A stretch of 64,000 bases of DNA from Ooceraea biroi (GCF_003672135.1 NC_039513.1:13615971-13679970), one strand, 5' to 3'; positions 1 to 11,598 are shown, counted from the stretch's first letter. Numbers and translations: made by a program. The notes: generated by a model from the letters alone, not told the origin.

Positions 1-972
1 TGCGCAGCTTACGATTTCCGATGCAATATGTGCACTGTAGACATCCAACATTCGCGCACCGCTTTGTATCTCCATCGGATTTAGACGCTGAAGACTTCTC
101 TCGGCCGATCTTCCCGGCGTCCTTGCGGCGATTGAGAGATCGGGCTAACATTCCGTGAATAATCGGCGGCGCGGCGACTCCGGCCATTGCATTTAGCATC
201 GATACATCATCATCGACCGACTATCGGCCGAAATTATGGCCGCCATTAATTTACCCTCACGACTCTGTATCGCGCGCGTTGTTCCCGTGCGGACCCCGCG
301 GACCGAGCCGCGGCCAACGATCCTCTTTTTCTGCCGATCTGTAATTTGTTCTGTCATGAATCGTCGACGGCGCGGGGCCCGGCACACGGTCGTGGGAGAT
401 CCTGCGGAAGACCGATTGCTTTCGAAACAAAGCCTGCTCCCTTACCCGTCTCCGGGGCCTCGCGAACGGGGCGCAACAGGCATTACGCCTGCACCCCGCG
501 CGGCAGAATTGAATCCGAGGTAAGCAACCACTGCGCGACGCGCGGTGGTTAAAAATAATGGAGATGCGCGGAGAAGCTCCCCTTCGGCGGGCTACCCGGG
601 CGTAATTGCCTTTCGGATGAGACCCCGTCCCCTCGGCCTGGCAAATCAACGGGTCACGTAAATGTAGGAGTCGTACTTTATGAGCGAAGTCGAGCTCGGG
701 CCACCAAAGGATGGATCGTTGCGTTGCCTGTTTAATCTGCATTCTTTGGAAAATTGACCCTGTTGCACAGGCATGAATCATTTTACTTTCCCTTGTGTGC
801 GGAATGTGAATTTACCACCTCCATGCAACCCTCTAGAATCTGGATTTACGAAATAAATAAATACAAAATAAATCGCTTTATTAAATCTGCACATTTTATT
901 ACCAATACATTGATACATTAACATTTGCGGATTTTAAAAGCAATTAAGCTCAAGTTAATCATTAAACAGCTA
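1..972. other. Gene-free background, left edge
   Basis: No gene, RNA or transposon recognised. The sequence is CpG-rich up to about 820 and AT-rich after that, with several AATAAA-like words at 850-890. Open frames on both strands at 236-781 overlap each other, are arginine-rich and have no recognisable domain, so I read them as chance frames in GC-rich DNA. Confidence 0.6.
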
Positions 973-1393
973 ACAAGGGAACTAACACAACTGTCCCTCA
1001 CCGATTTTGATGGGCTTTGGATATGTTGTAGAGCATCGAAAAATATTAGACCCCTATTTTTTTAGCTGCGTATCTCAACGTTTAGGGGTTGAAACAGCCC
1101 CTCGAAGATAAAGAATTTTTTCATTTTTAGCGAATATCTTTGAAAATATAAGATATATGAAAAAATGTTTTATACAAAAGTTTTATAGTATTTTATACTC
1201 TTTACAACGGTGTATTCACATTTTTCGAAAATGTCAAATTTTTTAATTTACCCCTATCTTCGAGGGGCTGTTTCAACCCCTAAACGTTGAGATACGCAAC
1301 TAAAAAAAATAGGGGTCTAATATTTTTCGATGCTCTACAACATATCCAAAGCCCATCAAAATCGGTGAGGGACAGTTGTGTTAGTTCCCTTGT
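973..1393. mobile_element. Palindromic MITE / foldback element
   Basis: A 421-bp near-perfect inverted repeat. The left arm (973-1110) starts ACAAGGGAACTAACACAACT and the right arm (1255-1393) ends with its reverse complement. I can follow about 138 bp of pairing with only one inserted T and one C/T difference. The 144-bp spacer is AT-rich and has no coding capacity. This is the form of a non-autonomous DNA transposon; the near-identity of the arms suggests a fairly recent insertion or arm homogenisation. I could not define a clean target-site duplication, so the superfamily is unassigned. Confidence 0.8.
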
Positions 1394-2709
1394 AAGTGGT
1401 TCGGTAATTGCAGTATCATAACGTAAATAGCATCACCTTCTTTATCCATCTCTGCATATGTCATCATCGCTTATATACAGGCAAATTTGCGACATATTAT
1501 GATATCCTGAAATCATCGACCCGAATGCGATTCGCACTTAACCGCTAAGTGAGCGTCGATCAGTAGGCGATATTAATTAATCGCGCAACAGCCTTGAAGA
1601 AGGAGCGCGCGACGCGCGTAAAGGCGGTGAGCGCGTTTTCGCGATCAGACTTTCGCGGCCGGCAAAATTAAAGACAGATAGTATCGGTGCACGCACGCGG
1701 GCGCACCGTGCGTGACTTTTGAAACGAGCCGTTTATCCCGCGAAATCGCTCCGGTAACGAGTAACATTCCCGGGATACTCTCTCGCGAGTCGGTCCAGCC
1801 GCTCTTGTTTCGCCGGCCGGCCGTGTGGCTAATTCGTTTAATTGCACCGGCGTAAATCAGCTACTCTCTCGCTCGTAATCGGGTGCAGCCATCGGATTCT
1901 CGAATTATTCGCGAAGCCGGGCCGCCGATTCGCCGCTTCTCTCCGCAGACACGAAAGTGAAATGGACTTTCGCGCGATACGCCGTTACCGGGAGGTTTAT
2001 TAATGGCGTATCAGGATCAGGATCGGAAGATCCAATTTTCTGATCGCCTCGGCTCTCGCGTCCTTCGAGGTCGACCGCGATCGAAAACGATTTATTCCGC
2101 GATTCGCGCAAAATCCGTTCGCGATCCCGCCGAGCGGAATGATCCGTTCGCACTGATTTCTCGCGGTTGCTGGTCGTTGCAAGTTAAATTTGCATGATCA
2201 CTTTCTGACGGGACGAACGGTCACGTCGTCGCGGATAACGGACCCGAGTCGCGGAAATGTTTCCTCGGAGGGACAGTCGTTTCGATCAATTATTGATGAT
2301 TACGGATGCATGCGAGGATTCCTCTCGCGAAATGTCACGTGGAATTATCATCGAACGGTGTGCTTGTCATTACGTTTGTTCGCCGCATCGTCGTTCATCA
2401 CGATGATTTGAATTGGCGAACGCGCGTCAGCGGTTCCTTCAATCATCGCCGGTATTGTGCGATTTCGCGACATCTGACGCAACTGTCATCGCTGCGTGTT
2501 TCTCGTAATTACGTTCCGAGCTCCGCAAATGTCAATGAATCAGAATAAAAATGTTAAAAAATATATCACAAGATAGGTACATGAAAATGAATTTTATTTT
2601 TATCTTCCTGCATACAAGTGAACATCATTATTAAATATCGCTTCGTTAACATACATCGATGGAAATGGCGACTTTGAGCCTCCATTTAGCTATCGGTTTC
2701 CTGAGTATA
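1394..2709. other. Gene-free background
   Basis: No recognisable gene. CpG-rich sequence from about 1500 to 2520, then AT-rich DNA up to the mariner insertion. Short overlapping frames at 1905-2548 occur on both strands and lack domains. Confidence 0.6.
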
Positions 2710-2711
2710 TA

Positions 2712-3999
2712 TTGGGTTGGCCAAAAAGTAATTGCGTTTTTTTTAATATAAATAAAAGGCGAATTTTTCATGGGAAACAAAAACTTTATTAAACAATATA
2801 TTGTCCATTTTGTTTGATTATCTTTTGCCATTTTTCAGGCAACTTCATGATTCCGCGCTCAAAAAAGTTCTTATCTTTTTCAGCAAAAAACAATTACAAG
2901 AACGATTTGATATCCTCATCAGCAGTCAAGGTTTTACCATTCAAGGCGTTTTGCAAAGAACGAAACAAATGGTAATCTGATGGTGCCAGGTCTGGCGAAT
3001 ATGGTGGATGTGGTAACATCATGGTAACACATCCCATCCAAGCTGCAACAATTTTTCACGAGTGACCAAACTTGTACGTGGTCTAGCGTTATCATGGTGA
3101 AACACAACACCTTTGCGATTCACCAATTCTCGACGTTTCTGTTTGATGGCATCATTTCATTTATCCAGTTGACGACAGTATACGTCTGAATTAATGGTTT
3201 GATTCCTTGCAAGCAGCTCAAAATACACAGTCCCACCAGACTGACAGCATAATCTTTCTTTGGTGAATATCTGCTTTTCAAGTGCTTTCAGCAGGTTCAT
3301 CACGCTTGCTCCACCATCTTTTTCGTTTGACGTTGCTGTAGACGATCCATTTTTCGTCGCCTGTTATCATACGTTTCAAAAATCGATCATTTTCCTCACG
3401 TTTCGAAAGAGAATCGCAGATGTCAATACGCTTAGTGAGATGAATTTCTTTCAGCTCATGTGGTACCGAAATATCGAGCTTACTAATGTATCCAAGTCGT
3501 TTTAAATGGTTCTCAACACTCGATTTCGATATGTTAAGATTCTCAGCAATCTCTCGTGTCGTTAAACGCCGATTCGAATCGATCAGTGCCTTTATTTTGT
3601 CATCATTAATTTCGATTGGCCTTCCTGAGCGTGGTGCATCTTTCACATTAAAATCTCGAGATCGAAATTTAGTAAACGAATTTTGACACTGCCGCAGTTT
3701 TAAAGCATCTTCGCCATATACATGACATAACTTTTTACGAGCTTGCACAGCGTTTTTCCCTTTTCGGAAGTAACAAAAGAAAATATGACGAAAATGTTCT
3801 TTTTGATTTTCCATTTTGAAATCGACGGCAAAGAAACAATTGTTAACGAAATCGTGTACTTTCTTTTTGTAAAACAAGCTTGAACTGTGAGTTGTTAACC
3901 TACATAATGAATTTGCGGTTTAGAATGAAGTTAGTTACATTTCAAGACATGTATGTCCATCTATTGGAAAAAAACGCAATTACTTTTTGGCCAACCCAA
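2712..3999 (-). mobile_element. Defective mariner transposon, copy 1
   Basis: A 1288-bp mariner element in reverse orientation. Terminal inverted repeats begin TTGGGTTGGCCAAAAAGTAA at 2712 and end with the complement at 3999; TA dinucleotides at 2710-2711 and 4000-4001 are the expected mariner target duplication. It carries a broken transposase gene (2789-3814, listed separately). It is almost identical to the copy at 30669-31955, which lies in the opposite orientation and shares its inactivating lesions. The superfamily is certain; I have not fixed the subfamily. Confidence 0.95.
2789..3814 (-). pseudogene. Mariner transposase pseudogene (copy 1)
   Basis: Remnant of a DD34D transposase that would cut and paste its own element. 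From the likely start at 3814 (MENQKEHF) the frame runs through the paired helix-turn-helix DNA-binding part, then the first catalytic aspartate in TGDEKW. It stops at a TGA just after RDEPAEST (3278-3280), continues out of frame after a small deletion following the SVWWD motif, and shifts again at a short duplication near the GWDVLP segment. The second catalytic aspartate (HHDNARPH) and the third (SPDLAPSD) are still legible in the shifted frames. The usual family length is about 345 aa, and the 1026-bp remnant fits it. An upstream ATG at 3877 extends the frame by 21 codons but is unlikely to be the native start. No functional enzyme can be made. Confidence 0.92.
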
Positions 4000-5161
4000 T
4001 ACTTTAATGGAATCATCCGTGTCCAATCGCGTTCTAAGCAAGGCGCGGTCTATCGTCGACCTACTAATGATCGCGATGACGATGATCGACGGCGATCGGC
4101 GCGATGATGGAGCGGGTGACCCTCTTTCTGGCCCAGCAATGGTATATTCCGAGCTAAACACAAGTTAATCGGCCGACCCCAATTAAACGAGAGCTATCGA
4201 ATAGGTCGGGCGAGACAACAGCTGCGTTACCGATAAATGTTAATGAACCGTGGTATCGTAATAATAGCGTCGTTATTAGCGAGCGAATCCTCGTTAATTA
4301 AGAAAACCTTTGTTCCTCCACCCACGACCACGCGATTTTTACTTCGCGTCAACCGTTTCCGTTTAGGGGAGTCTCTCCCATTGTCTAAGCTCACGATTCG
4401 AATAGCTAATTTCCTCAAAGGATGCGAGGACTAATGGGAGAAGATAATGGAGACCTACATGCTCTTTGCATTGAGGCTCGCGTTTGCATCGCGCATTAAA
4501 TATGGCCGAGTGATGCTTATCTCACGAGGTCGAGCTTCGATACAGTCGTCGCATTAAAAAAATCACTCTCCAGCGAAGCTCTCTATTTAGCGATGAGCAC
4601 AGCGTCAATCGTGCGAGAGGCTGTGTGAAATTTTATTCTTAACGTTCACACGTATTTTGACATATAAATTTCTAAAAAGCTTTTTTATTTCTCGATCGGG
4701 ACGATCATGGAGTAACAAATGTGTGACTTTTCTCACAAACGAAAATTCAAAAAATGCTTTACTGTTAGCATTAATCATTGCGAATAATCGACGTGGCGAA
4801 TTTAATTTTCGCTATCGGCAGTGCTATATTCGCACGCGAGATATTACGCGAGAAAGTCTTTACCTGTCGGTTAATTTATCGATCTACCAACGGGACGGAC
4901 CGTTTCATGTGTCGCCGTCCTATCTCGCCGGCATGCAGCCCGATTAATATCTCCAATTCCTGTTAAACCAAAGAGATCCGGAAGAGAAATCGAAGCCGAT
5001 ACAAACACACAAGCACACATACCTATACCCAGCCCGAGCGTACAAAGAGCAGTATCACGCGTACACGACGTTTTAACGAAACAAATTACGGTACGGGATA
5101 TCCGTCTCGCGCCGCGACTGCATCATCGTCGCGCGAGGAAGAGGGACGGACGGACTGAGAC

Positions 5162-5184
5162 AGAGAGAGAGAGAGAGAGAAAGA
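5162..5184. repeat. (GA)n microsatellite
   Basis: About eleven GA units ending in AAAGAG. Simple-sequence tract in non-coding background. Confidence 0.9.
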
Positions 5185-5949
5185 GTTCCCGGCAATCACG
5201 ATCCAGCATCATCGGTCAGATCCGTTTGTTCGTCTCGCGCTCGCATCAAGCACACACAGTCCCGATTATCTTTCCCGTTCTTTTGTTCCTTTTCCTTTTT
5301 GTTGCTGCCTCTGTTGCTGTTGCTGCGCCCGCGCTCGGACCTGCCTACACTCGATATTAATACCGATACGCGTGTACGGATTCGCATGCTCGCAGCCGAG
5401 TCCGCCTGCCTGGCCCCGTGGTGCATTGCCGTGCACGACACCATCGCCGTTAACGATGGACACACGGGTGCACGTTACACGCGGATAACGTTATACGTGT
5501 GCAGGCTGCACACGTTTAATCCGCGGCTCGTGCACGCCTTACGTAATGCTCGTCCGGTGTCAACCGTTGCCGCGCGATAACGACGAAGTCGGGACGAGGA
5601 AGTCGACGGGGGCGATGTTACATCGAGGGGGAGGCGATGCGATATGGGGAGGAAGAGGAAAGGGGAGGCGGGCAAGGGAAGCCCGGGTCCAGGGTCCCGT
5701 ACGCGACGCGGCTTTATCTCACGAGGAAGTCGCCGTTTAGGTCGCCGGCGAAGGATATACGCGTGCGCGTCGCGTTTAGGCCCCGAGGATATACATATGC
5801 ACGATACCCGTTGCATGGTGTCCCGTAGATTATGACCGTCACGCGATCCCGACGTTTCGCGCCGCGTGATACGATAGGTGCCCGCGAACGAACGAACGAA
5901 CGAAAGAGCCGCACGCTACCCTCTCTTGACGAGAGAACGTTATTTTCCT

Positions 5950-6220
5950 CGAGATTGCAAGCCCGGCCCGAGAAGTCCGGGATATCCTGACATGTTGGAT
6001 TCGAGGTAGTTTGTGTTGTAATGAAAGTTTTTTATTTTAGTTGTTATTAAAGATCGATCTTTAAATGCTCGAGGGACCTCGAAATGATGAATTGGAGTAT
6101 AATAGCTTGTGTTGTGTTACATAATGACTATTTCTTAATTTCATAGTAGTTATAAGGTTGCTTCGGGAAAGTTTGAAATGCTGAATTCGAGTTATTTGTA
6201 TCGTGCAATGATACTTAAGA
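5950..6220. repeat. Diverged ~93-bp tandem repeats
   Basis: Three degenerate copies can be aligned by eye around 5965-6025, 6066-6125 and 6160-6215. Each has a CTCGRG/CCCGAG-like block, then a GAAATG(A/C)TGAATT-like block, a GAGTNNTTTGT-like stretch and an AATGA word. A fourth, dispersed copy may lie at 39890-39955 (GCTCGGGCAACC..GAAATGATGAATTAGA). No terminal structure or coding content is visible. It could be an old degraded repeat or a regulatory repeat; the alignment is by eye only. Confidence 0.4.
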
Positions 6221-6945
6221 CGTTATATTCTTCGTTAATGGTGACATTAATCACGGAATCAGCTGGAAACCATGAGGGCACAATGCAACGTCACATTAAT
6301 CTCGCCGAATTAATGACACCGGTAGCGCACCGACGTGCGTTCTAAAAATAATGGACACTCCGTGTACCCTTGCGCTTACGTCGGACAATGATCTCGCGCG
6401 GCGCTTAGCGGCGCGGAGGAAAAAGAAAGAGTTTGGACGAAACGACCGTGAAAAAGGACGAGGCGCCTCTCGTAGATCCTAATGGCTTTCCTTCGCGTGT
6501 CAGCGACATAAATCAATCACGCGGGAAAGAAGGAAGAGCCGGGGCTCGGTGATAATGCCACGTAGGGACTTCGAGAGAAGCTTTTGCCCTTTGAACGCCG
6601 TAACGTGCTGCAATTTATGCTCTATCGCGATTTATGACATTTTTCTTAACGTCCCGCTCGCGAGCATCGCTGCCGATTTTATCGCGATTCCTCGGGGATC
6701 TACTCGGCGAGTGCAACCGGATAGGCGGATGATTACTATAAACGTCCCCGTTTGAAATTTCGCGAAGGGATAATTCATGCGCGGAACCGTCGAACGCACA
6801 GAGAGACTCTCGCCGCGAATCGCCGTGGCTCGCTTACGTGCTTTCCGTCTCGCCGGCGTCGTGGAAGTCGGGAAGCGATAACACCGAGATAATATATTCG
6901 CGAGATAATATTTGCTTAATTAGCTCAGAGGAATGCTTAGGGCTT

Positions 6946-6967
6946 AGAGAGAAAGAGAGAGAGAGAG
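6946..6967. repeat. (GA)n microsatellite
   Basis: Interrupted GA tract (AGAGAGAAAGAGAGAGAGAG) in background sequence. Confidence 0.85.
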
Positions 6968-8411
6968 CCGGAGAGACGGCCCTCGCGAAGACGTTCACCC
7001 AGCAGAGGCTTAGCGTTCGTTCACACCGGCGCGCGGAAGAGCACCGACCATCCACGTTCCGATCGACCCGCCCCGCCGATAAATTCCGAGAGGGTTTTTA
7101 ATTCCGCCCTTCCCTTCCTCCCCATCCCTCTCTTCTCCCCGCGATCTCGCGATCTGATCGTCCGATCCGATTAGCTGGAACCGAGAGTGATTTGCGCGAT
7201 TGTCAATTCCGTCATCCATTCTCCGCGAGACACGCTTATAATAACGCTCATAAATGTATGTATAATAAATTTGTTGATCCGTGAATGTCGCTGCCGCGAA
7301 GAATAGCATGAATAAAATGAAATAAAAATAAAAAACGAGACATATGAATCGGATTGCACGTTCATATCGCGACCGTTCGTCGCAGTACGAGGATTCTGTC
7401 TTCGCATCCTTCGCTGGACCTATCGCGATTTTCCAGACCAAACCTCGATTCCCCGGAGACTGGAAGCTCTCAGACCGAAAGGAAAAGAGTCATATTCGCA
7501 CGCGTTCGATCAATATCGCGAAACCAACGATCGTGTCTCGGTATGTTTACACCTGGTACCCGACGCGGTGCACAATCTAATTCCCGGATCGCCATTCCGC
7601 TTGTCCTTCTAAGGCGTAACCGGTGCCCGCCGGCTTGTCCCTTATAGCTATCTCGATCGCACGAGCGAACCGAATCCGTGAAAATGCGTCGGGATCTTGA
7701 GGATCGAGCACGTGGCCGTCGAGGCTGACCCTGTTGCTTGCGCTTTCCTCTCTCGCTCTGCCTTTCTCTCTCTCTTTGCGCCGTTCGGACGGCAGGTCCG
7801 GGCAGAGGCGTGGCACGCTCTCGGAATCGTCATCGCGTTGCACGATCGGGGTTACAAAAGTTCTAACGGTTGATAATGGCACGCCTGCCGCACGGGATTC
7901 CTCGCCTGATTTCCACAGATCTCACTGCGAGCGATACTATCCGGAACTGCCTGGCGCGGTCCACGTTTCGACGCAACTTTCGCCGAGCGTTTCGCGCGGA
8001 ATGTCTTTGAAACACTTTGTTCGCGATTCGAGACGAATTTGTCCAGAGAAGAAAACTGAGAGGCTATGGGGCCACCAAGTAACGCCAACAATTTATTATC
8101 TTTTTACGCTCGGTTTTTGTCTTTAATTCACAAAATTCGGAGCTTTAGATCAACAGCTGATTGTGAGATGTGTAAGAGGCGAAAAATAACTAGGAGACTG
8201 CCTTAGATTTGAACTCGAACTCTCCGGGATCCCTGGTTCACACGCCTAGGTCTTAGGCTGTACGGCCAATACTCCTACTGTTGTGATCGACTTGTTTTCA
8301 TTCCGATCCTCTATACGACCTGTCAGTCTCGACTATCTTTCCAGATCTTACAGCTCGGCCAGCCTGACATTACATTCGTCCCCGAATGTCTCCAAATCGT
8401 CGGTTCACTCC

Positions 8412-8586
8412 ACTTGAGTCCCTCCCAACATCCATTTTTGGTTCACTCTTCTGAGTCCCTCCCAACATCCATTTTTGGTTCACTCTTCTGAGTCCCTCCC
8501 AACCTCCATGTTGATTCACTCCTCTGAGTCCTTCCCAACCTCCATGTTGGTTCACTCCTCTGAGTCCGTCCCGACCTCCATGTTCA
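8412..8586. repeat. 36-bp minisatellite in TRIM internal domain (5 units)
   Basis: Five units of about 36 bp, each containing GGTTCACTC..CTGAGTCC..CCCAAC..TCCAT. Unit 1 differs (CCACTTGAG). On the minus strand the unit encodes a 12-residue repeat (GVNQHGGWEGLR) in an open frame beginning MRFIRYPS, because 36 is a multiple of three. No function is known to me. Confidence 0.85.
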
Positions 8587-8932
8587 GGCTTCACTACCGG
8601 CCAGCTGCTTCTCAACTCCCTCCTCTCCGAGGGATAGCGGATGAATCTCAACTGTCTTCGAGGGGTAGCGGATTTTATTCCACTTCTGAATTGTAAGAGG
8701 CGAAAAATAACTAGGAGACTGCCTTAGATTTGAACTCGAACTCTCCGGGATCCCTGGTTCACACGCCTAGGTCTTAGGCTGTACGGCCAATACTCCTACT
8801 GTTGTGATCAACTTGTTTTCATTCCGATCCTCTATACGACCTGTCAGTCTCGACTATCTTTCCAGATCTTACAGCTCGGCCAGCCTGACATTACATTCGT
8901 CCCCGAATGTCTCCAAATCGTCGGTTCACTCC

Positions 8933-9143
8933 ACTTGAGTCCCTCCCAACATCCATTTTTGGTTCACTCTTCTGAGTCCCTCCCAACATCCATTTTTGGT
9001 TCACTCTTCTGAGTCCCTCCCAACCTCCATGTTGATTCACTCCTCTGAGTCCTTCCCAACCTCCATGTTGGTTCACTCCTCTGAGTCCTTCCCAACCTCC
9101 ATGTTGGTTCACTCCTCTGAGTCCGTCCCGACCTCCATGTTCA
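8933..9143. repeat. 36-bp minisatellite in TRIM internal domain (6 units)
   Basis: Same minisatellite as in the first internal domain, with exactly one more 36-bp unit. This accounts for the whole 339 versus 375 bp length difference between the two internal domains of this array. Confidence 0.85.
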
Positions 9144-9430
9144 GGCTTCACTACCGGCCAGCTGCTTCTCAACTCCCTCCTCTCCGAGGGGTAGCGGATG
9201 AATCTCAACTGTCTTCGAGGGGTAGCGGATTTTATTCCACTTCTGAATTGTAAGAGGCGAAAAATAACTAGGAGACTGCCTTAGATTTGAACTCGAACTC
9301 TCCGGGATCCCTGGTTCACACGCCTAGGTCTTAGGCTGTACGGCCAATACTCCTACTGTTGTGATCAACTTGTTTTCATTTCGATCCTCTATACGACCTG
9401 TCAGTCTCGACTATCTTTCCAGATCTTACA

Positions 9431-9930
9431 GATGATTCTTTAATTTTTATTTTGCGACTAGCTCGGCGAATCAAGCGACGCGGTAGCGTCGCGACGCCAA
9501 GTACATAAAGAACAAGGTTCCGAGCAATGAGAGCCACTGCATAGACGTCGCGCTACCAGGTAACTTATCCGGAATTTTACGTTAAATTCATGTCAAATAA
9601 ACTTTTGATTACAATATCTCAGGAACTAAAGACGTACTGAAAAATCTAACGATACTTTTATAACATAATATGGATGCAAGCTTTCGATTGCGACCACTTC
9701 GAAAAAAATTGGTGCACTCCATCCTCAGATACCGTAATCGTATGCAACACTTGTGACGTTTCATTCTTCTCCAGATTCATCAGGTTCAGACTCACGTGCG
9801 TACGCTCGCACGCACACAAGCAAAGCGACTTTGTCCCTAAAGGCGCGTTCACATACGTACGATAGGTTCACGTCGCCGGACGGCGACGGCGACGGCGACG
9901 GCGTAAAGCCGGGTACTCACTATAAAGAGA
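9431..9930. other. Gene-free spacer with short CGACGG tract
   Basis: No gene. It holds CAAGCGACGCGGTAGCG at 9473-9489, which recurs at 10562-10578 beyond the minisatellite, and a CGACGG-type tract at about 9882-9902. A similar CGCCGGACGGCGACGG string returns near 10477. These matched flanks suggest the minisatellite sits inside a larger repeated unit or old transposon whose ends I cannot define. Confidence 0.5.
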
Positions 9931-10475
9931 CGCGCCAGCGTTTCAGAGGCGCCGGCTCAGCAGAGGCGCCGGCGTTTCAGAGGCGCCAACTTTTCAGAGA
10001 CGCCAGCGTTTTAGAGGCGCCGGCGTAGCTGCGCCAGCGTTTCAGAGGCGCCAGCTTTTCAGAGGCACCAGCGTAGCTGCGCCAGCGTTTCAGAGGCGCC
10101 AGCTTTTCAGAGGCACCAGCGTAGCTGCGCCAGCGTTTCAGAGGCGCTAGCGTTTCAGAGGCGCCAGCTTTTCAGAGGTGCCAGCGTTTTAGAGGCGCCG
10201 GCGTAGCTGCGCCAGCGTTTCAGAAACGCCAGCTTTTCAGAGGCACCAGCGTAGCTGCGCCAGCGTTTCAGAGGCGCTAGCGTTTCAGAGGCGCCAGCTT
10301 TTTAGAGGCGCCAGCGTTTCAGAGGCGCCAGCGTTTCAGAGGCGCTAGCGTTTCAGAGGCGCCAGCTTTTTAGAGGCGCCAGCGGTTTAGAGGCGCCGGC
10401 GTAGCTGCGCCAGCGTTTCAGAGACGCTAGCGTTTCAGACGCGCGGCGCAGCAGAGGCGCCAGCTTTTCAAAGGA
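9931..10475. repeat. 17-bp GC-rich minisatellite
   Basis: About 30 tandem copies of a 17-bp unit typified by GCGCCAGCGTTTCAGAG, with variants GCTAGCG, GCCAGCT and CACCAGC, interspersed with a shorter GCGTAGCT module that makes a higher-order pattern (for example repeated around 10027, 10072, 10120 and 10205). No terminal repeats are certain. It is probably an expanded internal repeat of a DNA transposon or a local satellite. Confidence 0.85.
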
Positions 10476-11044
10476 CGGCGCCGGACGGCGACGGGGACGA
10501 CGTTGCACCACGTCGACGACGACGACGTTGCACGACAATATCCAATCCAATAAGTTCATTCAAGCGACGCGGTAGCGAACAAAACAAAAGTATCGGTATA
10601 CAACACTTGTATCCGCAATATCCATAGAAAATAAAAAACTCTTTCAGAGATAACTAACAGACTGATATCTCTCTTCCTTTATCATTCTCCACTTATGCCC
10701 GGTTTCTTCATACCTCTCAATAGCTATCTTCCAGATAACTAAAAATTTATTTCTTCATTGAAACCTCTAATTACGTATTTAACGGATAGCTATTCTTCAT
10801 ACTACTCACTTTTGACACAAAGTGTCTAGAATGTTATTATAAATTACCATATTCTGTCAGGTTACAAAGGTGAAGAAAACTGATTCTACGAGATATCTTT
10901 TGGATAAAGTTATCGAGAGGTGAAGAAATTGGGTCTTAGTACATTATGTATCGGATACAGTATTGCAGCATTAATGCAAATCGGTAAGATAGTATAAGAT
11001 AAAAATACATCAATAATACTACTACATTTTTGTTAAAAGATAAT
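10476..11044. other. Gene-free, AT-rich stretch with weak inverted repeat
   Basis: No gene. TTTCTTCATACCTCTCAATAG (about 10704) is loosely complementary to a segment near 10905-10935 (TATCGAGAGGTGAAGAAATTG), suggesting an old small foldback element at about 10700-10940. Its boundaries and identity are unclear. Confidence 0.4.
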
Positions 11045-11598
11045 CCCTAAAAAACCTTTTTAAAAAAAGAAAAAATATATACGCCAAGTACATAAAAACT
11101 CCCAACTTGTCAAAACTCAAAACTAAATATGAAATCAATAATTAACTAGCCAAGTATCTAGTAGCAGTTTGAGTATTTTACCCAAACGTTTTCCATGCAT
11201 ACTCTCTTATCGCACGACGACATTGAAGTACTTGGCGTGCCCGGATCGCAGTGGTCATGTATTCTTGTAAATTTTGTAAATCTTATAAATTTGTACAATA
11301 TCTTGATTTGTATGTATCTTGTATCTTCATGATTTTCAATAATGACTCGCAAATGATTTTGTGTCTCTTATAGGTAGGACAGGACGTTTTAATGTGATTC
11401 GGGCACGCCAAGTACTTCAATGTCGTCATGCGATAAGAGAGTATGCATGGAAAACGTTTGGGTAAAATACTCAAACTGCTTCTAGATACTTGGCTAGTTA
11501 ATTATTGATTTCATATTTAGTTTTGAGTTTTGACAAGTTGGGAGTTTTTATGTACTTGGCGTATATATTTTTTCTTTTTTTAAAAAGGTCTTTTAGGG
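11045..11598. mobile_element. Foldback / MITE with 199-bp arms
   Basis: Two 199-bp inverted arms (11045-11243 and 11400-11598) flank a 156-bp spacer. Pairing is nearly perfect from CCCTAAAA at the left end to the inner GCACGCCAAGTACTTC. The word CCAAGTA recurs in both orientations inside the arms (11082, 11151, 11229, 11406, 11486, 11559) and once more in the flank at 9497. This could be a protein-binding repeat of the cognate transposase. There is no coding capacity, and no convincing target duplication was found. Confidence 0.8.

Larger units (their letters stand above)
4002..8170. other. Gene-free background
   Basis: No gene recognised over about 4.2 kb. It contains short GA tracts (5162-5184, 6946-6967), a set of diverged about 93-bp repeats (5950-6220, listed separately) and many GC-rich chance frames. 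The candidate frames at 5299-5835 and 7734-8126 overlap open frames on the other strand and show no domain. Confidence 0.55.
8171..9430 (-). mobile_element. TRIM-like LTR retrotransposon, tandem array 1
   Basis: Three 182-bp direct repeats (8171-8352, 8692-8873, 9249-9430) each begin TGTAAGAG and end ATCTTACA. This is the TG..CA form of an LTR, with 7-bp terminal inverted repeats. They alternate with two internal domains of 339 bp (8353-8691) and 375 bp (8874-9248). The whole array is bounded by GATG at 8167-8170 and 9431-9434, a 4-bp target duplication. There is no gag or pol, so this matches a terminal-repeat retrotransposon in miniature; a TRIM family has been described from harvester ants (recalled, not checked). 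Minus-strand sense is favoured because AGAAGTGGAATAAAATCC follows the LTR on that strand where a primer-binding site would lie. The orientation is inferred. Confidence 0.85.

Noticed and set aside
257..781. 174-aa open frame on the minus strand
   Set aside because: Arginine-rich, overlaps open frames on the other strand, no domain or conserved motif; expected in CpG-rich DNA.
6001..6022. GAGGTAG seed resembling let-7
   Set aside because: Only the seed word matches; there is no hairpin with a complementary arm, and the surroundings belong to a degenerate repeat.
8171..8352. A plain tRNA gene in the TRIM LTR
   Set aside because: Box-like words exist, but no complete cloverleaf with anticodon and acceptor could be drawn, and the unit repeats as an LTR.
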